From CBDANO01 sp965197665 (GTDB taxonomy: Bacteria > Chloroflexota > Dehalococcoidia > Lucifugimonadales > UBA3495): a DNA stretch of 64,000 bases. This document shows positions 8,340 through 17,122 of the stretch, piece by piece. The stretch lies in contig CBDANO010000005.1 of NCBI GenBank assembly GCA_965197665.1, positions 682,001-746,000 on the forward strand. Reading direction: 5' to 3'. Made by a program: the position numbers and the translations under genes. The notes below the pieces were generated by a model. That model did no database searches and was not told the origin of the DNA. It was given only the letters and a program-made list of their open reading frames with translations. How positions within the stretch are numbered: position 1 is the stretch's first letter; each line of letters begins with the position of its first letter.

Positions 8340-9428
8340 GTGAACTTCGGTCTGTTCATGATACCGATCCACCACCCGGACAAAGGGTTGCCTCGGACCC
8401 TCAAGGAAGACATGCGGACCATCGTGACCGCCGACAAATTGGGCTATGAGGAGGCTTGGATCGGCGAGCACTTCACTATTCGTTGGGAGAACCTCCCGGC
8501 CCCGGACCTGTTCATTGCCAAGGCCTTTGCGTTGACCGAAAACATCAAGCTGGGTACCGGAGTGGTGCTTCTCCAGCTGCACGACCCAAAGATGCTGGCC
8601 CACCGGGTCTCTCTGCTGGACCACTTGGGAGAGGGGCGCTTCCTCTTCGGCGTCGGCACCGGCGGCGCCCCCACCGAGTTCGAGTTCTTCGGCGTCGACG
8701 GGGAAAAGAGGCACGACAGGGCCGCCGAGGTCCTCGACGCTGTCCTGAAGATATGGGAATCCGACGGAACGCTGGACTACCAGGGTGAGTTCTACCGGAT
8801 CAAATCGCCAACGCCCATGCCGGAGGCGGACCTGCGCCTATGGCACAAACCCTACACTCTGCCCCACCCTCCCATTGCCGTGGCGGGAGTGAGCGTCAAC
8901 TCCAGCACCCTGGAATGGGCCGGTCAGAACGGTTGGATACCCATGACCGCCAACGTCCTGCCCGCCGTCAACATGCCGACCCACTGGGAAGCCTATCGGA
9001 GAGGAGCGGCCAAGGCCGACCTGGTACCCGACAGGCGGGACTGGCGAATATGCTTGGACGTTCACGTGGCCGAAACCACCGAGGAGGCCCGAAATCACGC
9101 CCTGAACCACGGAATGGCCCGGTCGTACTCCCAATACTTCCTGCCCCTGCTAAGAAAATTGAAATTCCTTAGCTTGATCAAGCCGGAAGAGTCGATGCCC
9201 GACGAGGCAGTCACGATAGACTACCTCTTGGACAACCATTGGGTAGTGGGCGACCCGGAGTATTGTTTCGAGCGGATCCGCCAAGTATACGACCGCGTCG
9301 GCGGATTCGGGACTCTGCTCTTGGTTGCGCAAGACTGGGACCCGCCCGAAATCGGCTGGAAGTCCTTGGAGTTGTTCTCCAAGGAGGTGGCCCCGAAACT
9401 ACGGGGCTTGGTCCCAAACGGCGCTTAA
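8340..9428 (+). CDS. LLM-class flavin-dependent oxidoreductase, copy 1
   Basis: Luciferase-like (TIM-barrel) oxidoreductase of 362 residues, probably using FMN or F420, with unknown substrate. Family hallmarks are the N-terminal FGLFMIPIHHPDKG, LGYEEAWIGEHF, LGTGVVLLQLHDPKMLAHRVSLLDHL and FLFGVGTGG. The GTG start at 8340 is preceded by AAGGAGG. The next gene is a close paralogue of identical length, so this is a tandem duplication. Proximity to the AtuA-like pair suggests a monooxygenase step in the same pathway. Confidence 0.9.
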   Translation: MNFGLFMIPIHHPDKGLPRTLKEDMRTIVTADKLGYEEAWIGEHFTIRWENLPAPDLFIAKAFALTENIKLGTGVVLLQLHDPKMLAHRVSLLDHLGEGRFLFGVGTGGAPTEFEFFGVDGEKRHDRAAEVLDAVLKIWESDGTLDYQGEFYRIKSPTPMPEADLRLWHKPYTLPHPPIAVAGVSVNSSTLEWAGQNGWIPMTANVLPAVNMPTHWEAYRRGAAKADLVPDRRDWRICLDVHVAETTEEARNHALNHGMARSYSQYFLPLLRKLKFLSLIKPEESMPDEAVTIDYLLDNHWVVGDPEYCFERIRQVYDRVGGFGTLLLVAQDWDPPEIGWKSLELFSKEVAPKLRGLVPNGA

Positions 9429-9462
9429 ATAGCAACCTAAATTCGATAAGGAGGAATCCAAA

Positions 9463-10551
9463 ATGGACTTCGGTTTATTCATGATGCCGATCCACCATCC
9501 CGACAAGGGACTGCCGCGGACTATCAAGGAAGACATGAATACCCTGGTGACCGCCGACAAGTTGGGCTATGAGGAAGCCTGGATCGGCGAGCACTTTACT
9601 ATTCTTTGGGAGAACCTCCCGGCACCGGACCTGTTCATCGCCAAGGCCTTTGCCCTGACCGAGAACATCAAGCTGGGTACCGGGGTGGTGCTTCTTCAGT
9701 TGCACGACCCAAAGATGCTGGCCCACCGGGTCTCCATGCTGGACCACTTGGGCGAGGGGCGCTTTCTCTTTGGCGTCGGCACCGGCGGAGTCCCCACCGA
9801 GTTCGAGTTCTTCGGCGTCGACGGGGAAAAGCGGCACGAACGGGCCGCCGAGGTCCTCGACGCAGTGTTGAAGATTTGGGACTCGAATGGAACGCTGGAC
9901 TACCAAGGAGAGTTCCATCAAATCAAATCGCCCACGCCCATACCGGAAGCGAGCCTGCGCTTGTGGCACAAACCTTACACTCTGCCCCATCCTCCGATTG
10001 CCGTCGCGGGAGTGAGCATCAACTCCGGCACCCTGGAATGGGCCGGACAGAACGGTTGGATACCCATGACCACCAGCCTTCTCCCCGCCATCCACATGCC
10101 TACCCACTGGGACGCCTATCAAAGGGGCGCGGTCAATGCCGGCCGGACGCCCGACCGGCGGGACTGGAGAGTATGCCTGGACATTCACGTGGCCGAAACT
10201 ACCGAGGAAGCCCGGAACAACGTGTTGAACCACGGGTTTGCCCGGTCGTACTCCGATTACTTCCTGCCGTTGATGAAAAGGATGGACTTCCTGAGCTTGA
10301 TAAAGCCGGACGAATCAACGCCCGATGAGGCGATCACAATAGACTACCTCCTGGATAATCATTGGGTGGTAGGCGACCCGGAGTACTGTTTGAACCGGAT
10401 CCGCGAAGTATACGATCACGTGGGCGGCTTTGGGACTCTGCTTCAACTCGTCCAAGACTGGGACCCGCCCGAAGTAGGCTGGAAGTCGTTGGAGCTGTTT
10501 TCCAAGGAGGTAGCCCCCCAATTGCGGGGCCTGGTCCCCAACGGCGCTTAA
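9463..10551 (+). CDS. LLM-class flavin-dependent oxidoreductase, copy 2
   Basis: Paralogue of the preceding gene with identical length (362 residues) and near-identical N-terminal 150 residues; most differences lie in the middle and the C-terminal third (ENHF-type loops and TSLLPAIHM versus ANVLPAVNM). ATG start with AAGGAGG upstream. The spacer in front of it (TTAAATAGC..ATTCGA.AAGG) is partly repeated after its stop at 10,549-10,585, so a third unit may once have existed or the duplication carried its leader. Confidence 0.9.
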   Translation: MDFGLFMMPIHHPDKGLPRTIKEDMNTLVTADKLGYEEAWIGEHFTILWENLPAPDLFIAKAFALTENIKLGTGVVLLQLHDPKMLAHRVSMLDHLGEGRFLFGVGTGGVPTEFEFFGVDGEKRHERAAEVLDAVLKIWDSNGTLDYQGEFHQIKSPTPIPEASLRLWHKPYTLPHPPIAVAGVSINSGTLEWAGQNGWIPMTTSLLPAIHMPTHWDAYQRGAVNAGRTPDRRDWRVCLDIHVAETTEEARNNVLNHGFARSYSDYFLPLMKRMDFLSLIKPDESTPDEAITIDYLLDNHWVVGDPEYCLNRIREVYDHVGGFGTLLQLVQDWDPPEVGWKSLELFSKEVAPQLRGLVPNGA

Positions 10552-10590
10552 ATAGCGGCATCAATTCGACAAGGCGTCCGATTCAAAACA
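10552..10590 (+). repeat. Decayed copy of the LLM intergenic leader
   Basis: After the second LLM stop the sequence AATAGCGGCATCAATTCGAC resembles the leader between the two LLM genes (AATAGCAACCTAAATTCGAT), but the ribosome site and start codon are lost. Confidence 0.55.
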
Positions 10591-10696
10591 GTCGTCCTGG
10601 TCTGAAACTCCCTGGAAATAGGCCAGGTTCTGACGGCCTGACCCGGAAGGGGTAGAACGCCGGGCTCCGGCCCTGCTTCTTTCAAGGGGTTTGGAG

Positions 10697-10987
10697 ATGA
10701 TTTTTTCAGGCGTCTTGACAAGAATTGGGACGGCAATAGCAACTAAGGCGGCGGCGTCCCGGACTGGACGCCGGGTCGGCGCCAAGGTTTTGCGCCAAAT
10801 TGCCGACAAACTCGAAGACGATCAGACGGCCTTGGAATTCCAGGAGTCGGTCAACCGCCGTTTTGTCGATTCCGAACGCCGCCAGTCGCGTACCCTTTAC
10901 ATTGCAGTCTTGGCCCTAGCCATAGCTATCGGCCACGTGGTCTATGCCATTATTCGTGACCACGTATTCGACGGGAGCATTTTCTAG
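10697..10987 (+). CDS. Small single-pass membrane protein
   Basis: A 96-residue ORF of unknown family. It has a basic alanine-rich N-terminus, a charged, coiled-coil-like middle (VLRQIADKLEDDQTALEFQESVNRRF) and a C-terminal membrane segment (LYIAVLALAIAIGHVVYAII), giving a tail-anchored appearance. AAGGGG precedes the ATG at 10,697; a TTG six bases earlier is also in frame. It stands between the LLM pair and the convergent rarA. Confidence 0.55.
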   Translation: MIFSGVLTRIGTAIATKAAASRTGRRVGAKVLRQIADKLEDDQTALEFQESVNRRFVDSERRQSRTLYIAVLALAIAIGHVVYAIIRDHVFDGSIF

Positions 10988-11025
10988 GAGGTTGCTAGGG
11001 CGATAGCAGGCGTCCGCGCCGCCCC

Positions 11026-12387
11026 CTACGTTTTTGCGTCTTCGCCGCTCCGGTCTTCTTGGCCCCACCACCGCTTCAGCCGTTCCGAGATTTCTTTTTC
11101 CACTCCTTCCTGAGTAGGATGGTAGTAGCGGCGGCCTTTGAGGGAAGGTGGCAGGAATTCCTGGTCCACGAAGTGGTCTTGGTAGTCGTGGGCGTACTTG
11201 TAATCTTTACCGTAACCCATCTGGCGCATTAGTCCCGTAACGGCGTTCCGCAGGTGCAGTGGCACGGGTTCGTTGGCCCGCGTTCTAGCGTCTTCCAGGG
11301 CCTGCTCGATGGCGGCGTAAGCGGAGTTGCTTTTGGGCGCCGTGGCAAGGTAGACCGTGGCCTCGGCTAGGGGTATGCGCCCCTCGGGCATACCCAGGAA
11401 ATGCACCGCTTGTTGGGCCGCCATCGCCACCGCGAGGGCTTGGGGTTCGGCCAAGCCGATGTCCTCCGCCGCCAAGACGACCAAGCGGCGAGCGATGAAC
11501 AGCGGGTCTTCTCCGGCGTCTATCATCCGGGCCAGCCAGTAGAGGGCGCCGTCCGGAGACGACCCCCGGACCGACTTTATGAAGGCCGATATAGTGTCGT
11601 AGTGGCCTTCACCGGCCTTATCGTACAGGGGAGACCGGCGTTGCAGCGCGTCGGAGATGGTCTCCAGGTCCACGACCCGGCGTCCGGTGTCGTTGGCCCC
11701 CGTGGCATAAGCCGCGGTCTCCAAGGCGTTGAGAGCGACCCGGGCGTCCCCGTTGGCAATATTCACCAGGTGCTCCAAGGCATCCCGTTCTAGGTCGACT
11801 TTCAGGTCGCCCAAGCCCCGCTCCGTGTCGACCAAAGCCCGGCCGACGATGGTCTCCACCTGCCGGGGGGTCAAGGTCTCCAGCGTGGAGACCCGGGACC
11901 GGGACAATAAGGGGCCGATGACCTCGAAGGACGGGTTTTCCGTGGTCGCCCCGATCAAAGTAACCGTGCCGTCTTCCACGTGAGGCAGTATTACGTCTTG
12001 TTGAGCCTTGTTGAACCGGTGGATCTCATCGACGAACAGGATGGTCTTGCCGCCGTACATGCCCTGGCGCTCCCGGGCTTCGGACACGGTCCGGCGCAGG
12101 TCGGCGACACCGGAAGTGACGGCGCTGACCGACTCGAAGTGGGCGTCGGTGACGCTGGCTATCAACCGGGCCAGAGTCGTTTTGCCGCTGCCGGGCGGCC
12201 CCCAAAGAATGAAGGAGGGTATCCGCTCGGCGGCGATGGCCCGTCTAAGCACCCGGTCGGGGCCGACCACGTGCTCTTGCCCAACGAACTCGTCGAAGGA
12301 CCGGGGGCGCATACGGTCGGCCAGCGGCGCTTCCCGCTGCGCCCGGCGCTGGCCTTCGTATTCAAACAGCGACTGGGAAGAGGACAT
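11026..12387 (-). CDS. rarA: Replication-associated recombination protein A (AAA+)
   Basis: RarA/MgsA/WRNIP1 family ATPase acting at stalled replication forks and homologous to clamp-loader subunits. Walker A is LWGPPGSGKTTLA, Walker B is ILFVDEIHRFNKAQQD, and sensor 1 is LIGATTENPSFEV. The C-terminal tetramerisation region carries the family sequence KYAHDYQDHFVDQEFLPPSL. Length (453) is normal. Upstream, at 12,435-12,454, lie two perfect 10-base direct repeats (CTAATATCTT on the plus strand), possibly a promoter or operator. Confidence 0.95.
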   Translation of the reverse strand: MSSSQSLFEYEGQRRAQREAPLADRMRPRSFDEFVGQEHVVGPDRVLRRAIAAERIPSFILWGPPGSGKTTLARLIASVTDAHFESVSAVTSGVADLRRTVSEARERQGMYGGKTILFVDEIHRFNKAQQDVILPHVEDGTVTLIGATTENPSFEVIGPLLSRSRVSTLETLTPRQVETIVGRALVDTERGLGDLKVDLERDALEHLVNIANGDARVALNALETAAYATGANDTGRRVVDLETISDALQRRSPLYDKAGEGHYDTISAFIKSVRGSSPDGALYWLARMIDAGEDPLFIARRLVVLAAEDIGLAEPQALAVAMAAQQAVHFLGMPEGRIPLAEATVYLATAPKSNSAYAAIEQALEDARTRANEPVPLHLRNAVTGLMRQMGYGKDYKYAHDYQDHFVDQEFLPPSLKGRRYYHPTQEGVEKEISERLKRWWGQEDRSGEDAKT

Positions 12388-12434
12388 ATTCGGCTCCGTC
12401 GGAGAGATGAGCGAATATCTGCGGCCGCGCGGCC

Positions 12435-12454
12435 CTAATATCTTCTAATATCTT
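12435..12454 (-). promoter_or_regulatory. Two 10-bp direct repeats before rarA
   Basis: AAGATATTAG occurs twice head to tail on the minus strand about 50-70 bases before the rarA start. AT-rich and able to supply a -10 box (GATATT). Function unproven. Confidence 0.35.
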
Positions 12455-12488
12455 ATCTGGGCCGGCCGCTGACCCCTAGACTAGCCTC

Positions 12489-13505
12489 TTACCGAAGGTA
12501 GGGCATGACTTTATCCGCGAAGAGGCGCATCGACCCTTCGACTTCACGGTGCGGTACCATGCCGCCGGCCTCGAACCAGCACATGAACTCGTCGGCCCGG
12601 TAACGCTGCTCCAACTCGCGCAGTTTAGCCACGCATTCCTCCGGCTCGCCTACGGCAGCGAACTCGTCGCGAACTATCTCGTAGGACAACTGCATTGCGC
12701 GCTCCCGTCCGGGCCCCCGGCTGGCGGCTCGTAAGGTGGCTAGGTAATTGTTGATGCTCACCTCGAAACCCGCCCTGGCCTTCTTCCGGTCCTCAGCAAC
12801 GAACGTGGGCACGTTGATGCAAACTTTGCCGCCGGCGGCGGAGGGGCTTGGGGCCGCGCCGTTGAAATGCTTGCGAAATTCTTCCACGCCGGCCCGGGCG
12901 CCTTGGGTGGTGGATATTACCGGGGCTACCAGAATATTGTGCCCCATGGACCCCGCCATGCCGAAAGTATCGGGGCTGTTGGTAGCAACGTAAATGGGCG
13001 GGTGCGGCTTCTGGACAGGCTGGGGCTCCACCCGCACACCCTCTACCTTGTAGTGGTTACCGGCGAAGGAAAGCTCCTCTTCGGTCCACGCTTCCAGGAT
13101 CAAGTCAACAGCCTCCGCAAATGCGCCTCTCCCTTCCTCGATGTCAACGCCGTAACCCCGGAAGTGGGCGAGGTTGGAGCCTCTGCCGATGCCGAATATT
13201 GCTCTGCCATGGGACAACAGGTCCAAGGTGGCCGTTTCCTCGGCCAACCTAATTGGGTGGTGGAGAGGGACTAGATTGACTGCCGTGCCGATCTTGATTC
13301 GCTTGGTAGTGGCCGCGATGGCGGATCCCACCAGCAGAGGCGACGGCATAACCGAAAACCGGCGGTTGAAGTGGAGTTCGGCCAACCATACCGTGTCAAA
13401 TCCTAGCTCATCGGCCAGTTGGGCTTGGGCAATGGTGTCGTCGTAGCGGCCGGTATCCGATTGACCGTCGGCGCAGGGTAGTTGGTAGAAAACACCGAAT
13501 TGCAT
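12489..13505 (-). CDS. LLM-class flavin-dependent oxidoreductase, third paralogue
   Basis: Luciferase-like oxidoreductase of 338 residues, clearly distinct from the 8.3-10.5 kb pair. Recognisable are FGVFYQLPCADGQ at the N-terminus, LGFDTVWLAELHF, KIGTAVNLVPLHHPIRLAEE and AIFGIGRGSN. The ATG at 13,505 follows the carboxyltransferase gene on the same strand by about 30 bases, so they may form an operon linking a flavin monooxygenase with acyl-CoA carboxylation. Substrate unknown. Confidence 0.88.
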   Translation of the reverse strand: MQFGVFYQLPCADGQSDTGRYDDTIAQAQLADELGFDTVWLAELHFNRRFSVMPSPLLVGSAIAATTKRIKIGTAVNLVPLHHPIRLAEETATLDLLSHGRAIFGIGRGSNLAHFRGYGVDIEEGRGAFAEAVDLILEAWTEEELSFAGNHYKVEGVRVEPQPVQKPHPPIYVATNSPDTFGMAGSMGHNILVAPVISTTQGARAGVEEFRKHFNGAAPSPSAAGGKVCINVPTFVAEDRKKARAGFEVSINNYLATLRAASRGPGRERAMQLSYEIVRDEFAAVGEPEECVAKLRELEQRYRADEFMCWFEAGGMVPHREVEGSMRLFADKVMPYLR

Positions 13506-13536
13506 CGATTGGCAGTCCGCAGTCAGGTTTTAAGAG

Positions 13537-15114
13537 TCACAGCGGGATATTTCCGTGCTTCTTGGCGGGCAGGCTGTCCCGCTTGTTTTGCAGCATCTCT
13601 AAGGCTCTTACAACCTTGGAACGGGTATCGGCCGGGTCTATGACGTCGTCGACGAAGCCGTAGCTGGCGGCCGTGAAGGGATTGATGAACTTGTCTTGGT
13701 ACTCGGCAATTAATTTTTTTCGGGTCTTTTCCGGATTTTTGGATTTGGAAATTTGCTCACGGTAGATTATGTTAATCGCGCCTTCGGCGCCCATCACCGC
13801 GATCTCAGCCGACGGCCACACCAAGTTCACGTCGGAGCGTAGGTGCTTGCTGCTCATCACGATGTAGGCGCCGCCGTAAGCCTTGCGGGTAATCACCGTC
13901 ACTTTGGGCACGGTGGCTTCGGCATAAGCAAAGATGAGTTTTGCGCCGTGCCGAATGATACCCCCGTGTTCTTGGTCCATTCCCGGCATGAACCCGGGCA
14001 CATCTACCAAGGTTACCAACGGAACGTTGAAGCAGTCGCAAAATCGGACGAACCGGGCGGCCTTGGCCGACGCGTCGATATCCAATACTCCGGCGAGGTA
14101 GGACGGTTGGTTGCCCACGATCCCCACGGTCCGCCCGTTCATTCGGCCAAACCCTACTATCACGTTGCAGGCGAAGCTTTGATGGACCTCCATGAAATCC
14201 TCTTCGTCCACGATACGGTAGATTACTTCCCGCATGTCGTAGGCCCGGCTGGCATCGTCGGGGACCAAGTACCGCAGGTCCGGGTCGGGCCGGGCCGCCG
14301 CGTCGCCGGTACCGAACCCCCCGCCGAACAACGGCGGGTCTTCCATATTGTTGGCGGGCAGAAAGCTAAGTAAGTGCCTCACCCCGGCTAGACACTCCTC
14401 TTCGTTCTCGTAGACGAAGTGGGCCACGCCGCTCCGTGTGGCGTGGATAACGGCCCCGCCTAACTGCTCGTGAGTCACGTCCTCCCCGGTAACCGCTTTT
14501 ACCACGTCGGGGCCGGTGATGTACATCTGGCCGATTTCATTGACCATGAACACGAAATCGGTAATCCCGGGAGAGTATACCGCGCCGCCGGCCGCCGGAC
14601 CCAAGATCACCGAAATTTGGGGCACCACGCCGGAGTAGAGAGTGTTGCGAAGAAAGATATCCCCGTAAGCCGCCAGGCTCAGCGCGCCCTCCTGTATCCT
14701 GGCGCCTCCGGAATCGTTCAAGCCCACCACCGGGCAGCCGGTCTTGGCCGCCAAGTCCATGATCTTGCAAATCTTCTGGCTAACCACTTCCGACAGGGAA
14801 CCGCCGAACACGGTGAAGTCCTGGGAGAAAGCGAACACTTGCCGCCCTTCCACCATACCGTGGCCGGTGACCACGGCGTCACCCAGAAACTTCCTATCGG
14901 CCAAGCCAAAGTCCGTGCTGTGGTGCAGCACGAAACTGTCGATCTCTTGGAATGTCCCTTCGTCCATCAGCAAGTGTAGGCGCTCCCTGGCAGTGAGCTT
15001 GCCCCGGCCGTGCTGTTGGTCTATGCGCTCTTGGCCGCCGCCTCTTAGGGCCTGCTGGCGCATCAGTTCCAGGGAGTCCAGCTTCTGGTCGATCATTCTC
15101 TTTTCAGGGGCCAC
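13537..15114 (-). CDS. Acyl-CoA carboxylase carboxyltransferase (beta) subunit
   Basis: Carboxyltransferase of the PccB/AccD/MmdA type, transferring CO2 between biotin and an acyl-CoA. Both crotonase-like halves are present: GLNDSGGARIQEGALSLAAYGDIF and GPAAGGAVYSPGITDF in the first, VDVPGFMPGMDQEHGGIIRHGAKL and RKAYGGAYIVM in the second. The 525-residue length is normal. No biotin carboxylase or biotin-carrier gene is adjacent, so the partner must lie elsewhere. It could instead be a methylmalonyl-CoA decarboxylase subunit. GTG start with GGGAGGG four bases upstream; an ATG six codons later is possible. Confidence 0.9.
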   Translation of the reverse strand: MAPEKRMIDQKLDSLELMRQQALRGGGQERIDQQHGRGKLTARERLHLLMDEGTFQEIDSFVLHHSTDFGLADRKFLGDAVVTGHGMVEGRQVFAFSQDFTVFGGSLSEVVSQKICKIMDLAAKTGCPVVGLNDSGGARIQEGALSLAAYGDIFLRNTLYSGVVPQISVILGPAAGGAVYSPGITDFVFMVNEIGQMYITGPDVVKAVTGEDVTHEQLGGAVIHATRSGVAHFVYENEEECLAGVRHLLSFLPANNMEDPPLFGGGFGTGDAAARPDPDLRYLVPDDASRAYDMREVIYRIVDEEDFMEVHQSFACNVIVGFGRMNGRTVGIVGNQPSYLAGVLDIDASAKAARFVRFCDCFNVPLVTLVDVPGFMPGMDQEHGGIIRHGAKLIFAYAEATVPKVTVITRKAYGGAYIVMSSKHLRSDVNLVWPSAEIAVMGAEGAINIIYREQISKSKNPEKTRKKLIAEYQDKFINPFTAASYGFVDDVIDPADTRSKVVRALEMLQNKRDSLPAKKHGNIPL

Positions 15115-15419
15115 TATCCCTCCCGGGGAAGAAGTGGGCGAGTCGAGACTGCTTCGCTGCCGCTCATCAGAGAAGTACGCCCGAGGCTATCGCGGCAAGG
15201 CGGTCCGGCAAGCCCGGCGTCGTCAAGGCCCTCGCCTCGGGACCGGGACTTGCCAAGAATAGTGATCATGTCCTTTCCCGCGGGTCCGTGGGTCGTCGAA
15301 GGGCAACGAAGCTAGTTCTACAGGGTACCGCTATAGTCCCGAATCGAGTCCATCCTAGCAGACGGGTATACCCCATGCAACAACGGGGCGGCATGCTAGA
15401 ATGGACTTGGAGGTACCCC
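15115..15419. other. Divergent intergenic region, carboxyltransferase/folP
   Basis: About 300 bases between divergent genes. It holds TAGAAT at 15,397-15,402, the likely -10 box for folP, with GGAGG at 15,409-15,413 as its ribosome site. An open frame upstream of folP runs through this region but lacks family similarity and is treated as untranslated. Confidence 0.5.
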
Positions 15420-16283
15420 TTGCGTGATCAAGCAAACGTTCCCGGCAGCCTAGCCGCGGCCCGGGGAGAAACGCTCGCCTGGGGCAGCCGCACCTACGTT
15501 ATGGGGGTTATCAACGTTACTCCCGACTCCTTTTCCGGCGACGGCGTGGGGTCGGACGTGCGGGCCGCTCTGGACCAAGCCCTGCGCTTTCAAGACGAAG
15601 GCGCCGACATCCTGGACGTGGGGGCCGAGTCGACCCGCCCCGGCGCGGTCCCCTTGCCTTCGGATGAAGAGCTGGCCCGTCTGCTGCCCGTGTTGGAGGC
15701 CCTCGCCCCCCGGGTGGGCCTCCCCATCAGCGTGGACACCTACAAGGCCTCCGTCGCCGCCCGGGCCGTTGAATACGGCATCGCTTTCATAAACGACGTT
15801 TGGGGGCTGAAGGCCGACCCGGACTTGGCCGGGGTGGCCGCGGAAGCGGGCGTCAAGCTGATCATCATGCACAACCAGGAGGGCCGCCGCTACCGGGACC
15901 TGGTGCCCGATATCGCCGCCAGCCTGTCCCGGAGCGCCGGGCTGGCCATCGAAGCCGGGGTGCCGGAGGGCGACATCATCGTGGACCCCGGAATCGGCTT
16001 CGGCAAAACACCGGACCATAACCTGGAAGTCCTCCGGCGGCTGGGAGAGCTCCGGGGGTTGGGGTACCCATTGCTGGCGGGCACGTCCCGCAAGTCCACC
16101 ATCGGCTTGGTGCTGGAGCTTCCCCCGGACCAACGCTTGGAGGGCACCGCCGCCACGGTAGCGCTGACCATCAACAGCGGGGCCGACGTGGTGCGGGTCC
16201 ACGATGTCAAAGAAATGGTACCGGTGTGCCGCATGACCGACGCTATCGTTCGCGGTTGGAGGCCCGAGAGTTGGAGCCGGTAG
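15420..16283 (+). CDS. folP: Dihydropteroate synthase
   Basis: Condenses 4-aminobenzoate with hydroxymethyl-dihydropterin diphosphate in folate synthesis. Signatures are VMGVINVTPDSFSGDG, DVGAESTRPGA, INDVWGLK, IIVDPGIGFGKTPDHN and GTSRKSTIG. I chose the TTG at 15,420 (287 residues) because GGAGG lies six bases upstream and a TAGAAT -10 box sits at 15,397-15,402, which would place the upstream ATG codons before or at the transcription start. folK overlaps its last 13 bases. folB lies separately at 31.6 kb. Confidence 0.93.
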   Translation: MRDQANVPGSLAAARGETLAWGSRTYVMGVINVTPDSFSGDGVGSDVRAALDQALRFQDEGADILDVGAESTRPGAVPLPSDEELARLLPVLEALAPRVGLPISVDTYKASVAARAVEYGIAFINDVWGLKADPDLAGVAAEAGVKLIIMHNQEGRRYRDLVPDIAASLSRSAGLAIEAGVPEGDIIVDPGIGFGKTPDHNLEVLRRLGELRGLGYPLLAGTSRKSTIGLVLELPPDQRLEGTAATVALTINSGADVVRVHDVKEMVPVCRMTDAIVRGWRPESWSR

Positions 16284-16891
16284 TAGCCTACTTAGGCTTA
16301 GGGTCCAATTTGGGACGGAGAGAAGAAAACCTGGCCGCCGCCGTCCGCTTGCTCGGTGAGGAGCCCGTCGGAGCCGGCAATCAGCCTGTGCATGAGCCCG
16401 GGCTGACTCCTTGGACGGCGCCGCGCCGGTTGTGGGTGCTGCGCGCCTCCTCGGTTTATGAGACCCGGCCCTGGGGAATTGAAGACCAGCCGGACTTCCT
16501 GAACTGCGTCCTAGAAGTCGGTACCCGGCTTTCACCTCCGGAACTGCTGGGCCGGGTCAAAGAGATCGAGGGAACGATGGGCCGCGAGCCCGGCGTGCGC
16601 TACGGCCCTCGCCTGATCGATATCGACATTCTGTTTTACGATGACGTTATCTTCGAGGGACCGGACCTGCGGGTACCCCACCCCCGCTTGCACCAAAGGG
16701 CCTTCGTGTTGGTCCCCCTGGCCGAGCTAAGTCCGGACTTGGTCCACCCCGTTCTCAACGCCTCCGTCGGCGTCCTGAACCGGAGCGTTGACGGTGCGGA
16801 GGGCGTATCCGCTTGGGGGCCGCCCCTGCCGGTCTTTGCCAAGGACGGCCAGGAGGATACCCTAAGGGATACCCTACCGGAAGGGGCATGA
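16271..16891 (+). CDS. folK: 2-amino-4-hydroxy-6-hydroxymethyldihydropteridine diphosphokinase
   Basis: HPPK transfers pyrophosphate from ATP to hydroxymethyl-dihydropterin, the step before FolP. Hallmarks are AYLGLGSNLGRREENL, FLNCVLEVGT, GREPGVRYGPRLIDIDILFY and PHPRLHQRAFVLVPL. At 206 residues it is longer than the usual 160, with an insert of about 25 residues after LLGEEP and an extended C-terminus. The TTG start at 16,271 has GGAGG upstream and overlaps folP, indicating coupling. Confidence 0.92.
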   Translation: MEPVVAYLGLGSNLGRREENLAAAVRLLGEEPVGAGNQPVHEPGLTPWTAPRRLWVLRASSVYETRPWGIEDQPDFLNCVLEVGTRLSPPELLGRVKEIEGTMGREPGVRYGPRLIDIDILFYDDVIFEGPDLRVPHPRLHQRAFVLVPLAELSPDLVHPVLNASVGVLNRSVDGAEGVSAWGPPLPVFAKDGQEDTLRDTLPEGA

Positions 16892-17008
16892 CGCACCGAA
16901 TCCGGTCTCCCTAAGCCCGTCATATAGTTCACTGGACGCACCTTTACGTTACGAGGCGGGGCAATCCCGGCGTAATGCCCGGATAGGGGCCGAGAAATTT
17001 GCGACCGC

Positions 17009-17046
17009 GTCAACTAGTTGACAATCTTCGTTGACTATCGGATATT
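17009..17046 (+). promoter_or_regulatory. groEL promoter with overlapping palindrome
   Basis: TTGACA at 17,018-17,023 and GATATT at 17,041-17,046 are separated by exactly 17 bases, giving a strong sigma-70-like promoter. A perfect 14-base palindrome, GTCAACTAGTTGAC (17,009-17,022), overlaps the -35 box, and GTTGAC recurs 13 bases later, so a repressor site is likely. No CIRCE element was found. Confidence 0.65.
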
Positions 17047-17066
17047 TGAGGGTGGCTAGTCGTCGA

Positions 17067-17093
17067 CGGTCAGCAGCGGTCTGCTGCTGACCG
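17067..17093 (+). promoter_or_regulatory. Perfect hairpin in the groEL leader
   Basis: CGGTCAGCAGC pairs with GCTGCTGACCG (11 base pairs, loop of five bases) between the predicted transcription start near 17,053 and the GroEL ATG. It lacks a T-tract, so it is more likely a stability or RNA-structure element than a terminator. Confidence 0.6.
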
Positions 17094-17122
17094 GAAGTCA
17101 ATTGGAACTTGAGGAGACAAGG

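Noticed and set aside
15288..15419. N-terminal extension of FolP from 15,288
   Set aside because: No family similarity, and the -10 box and ribosome site lie downstream of it.
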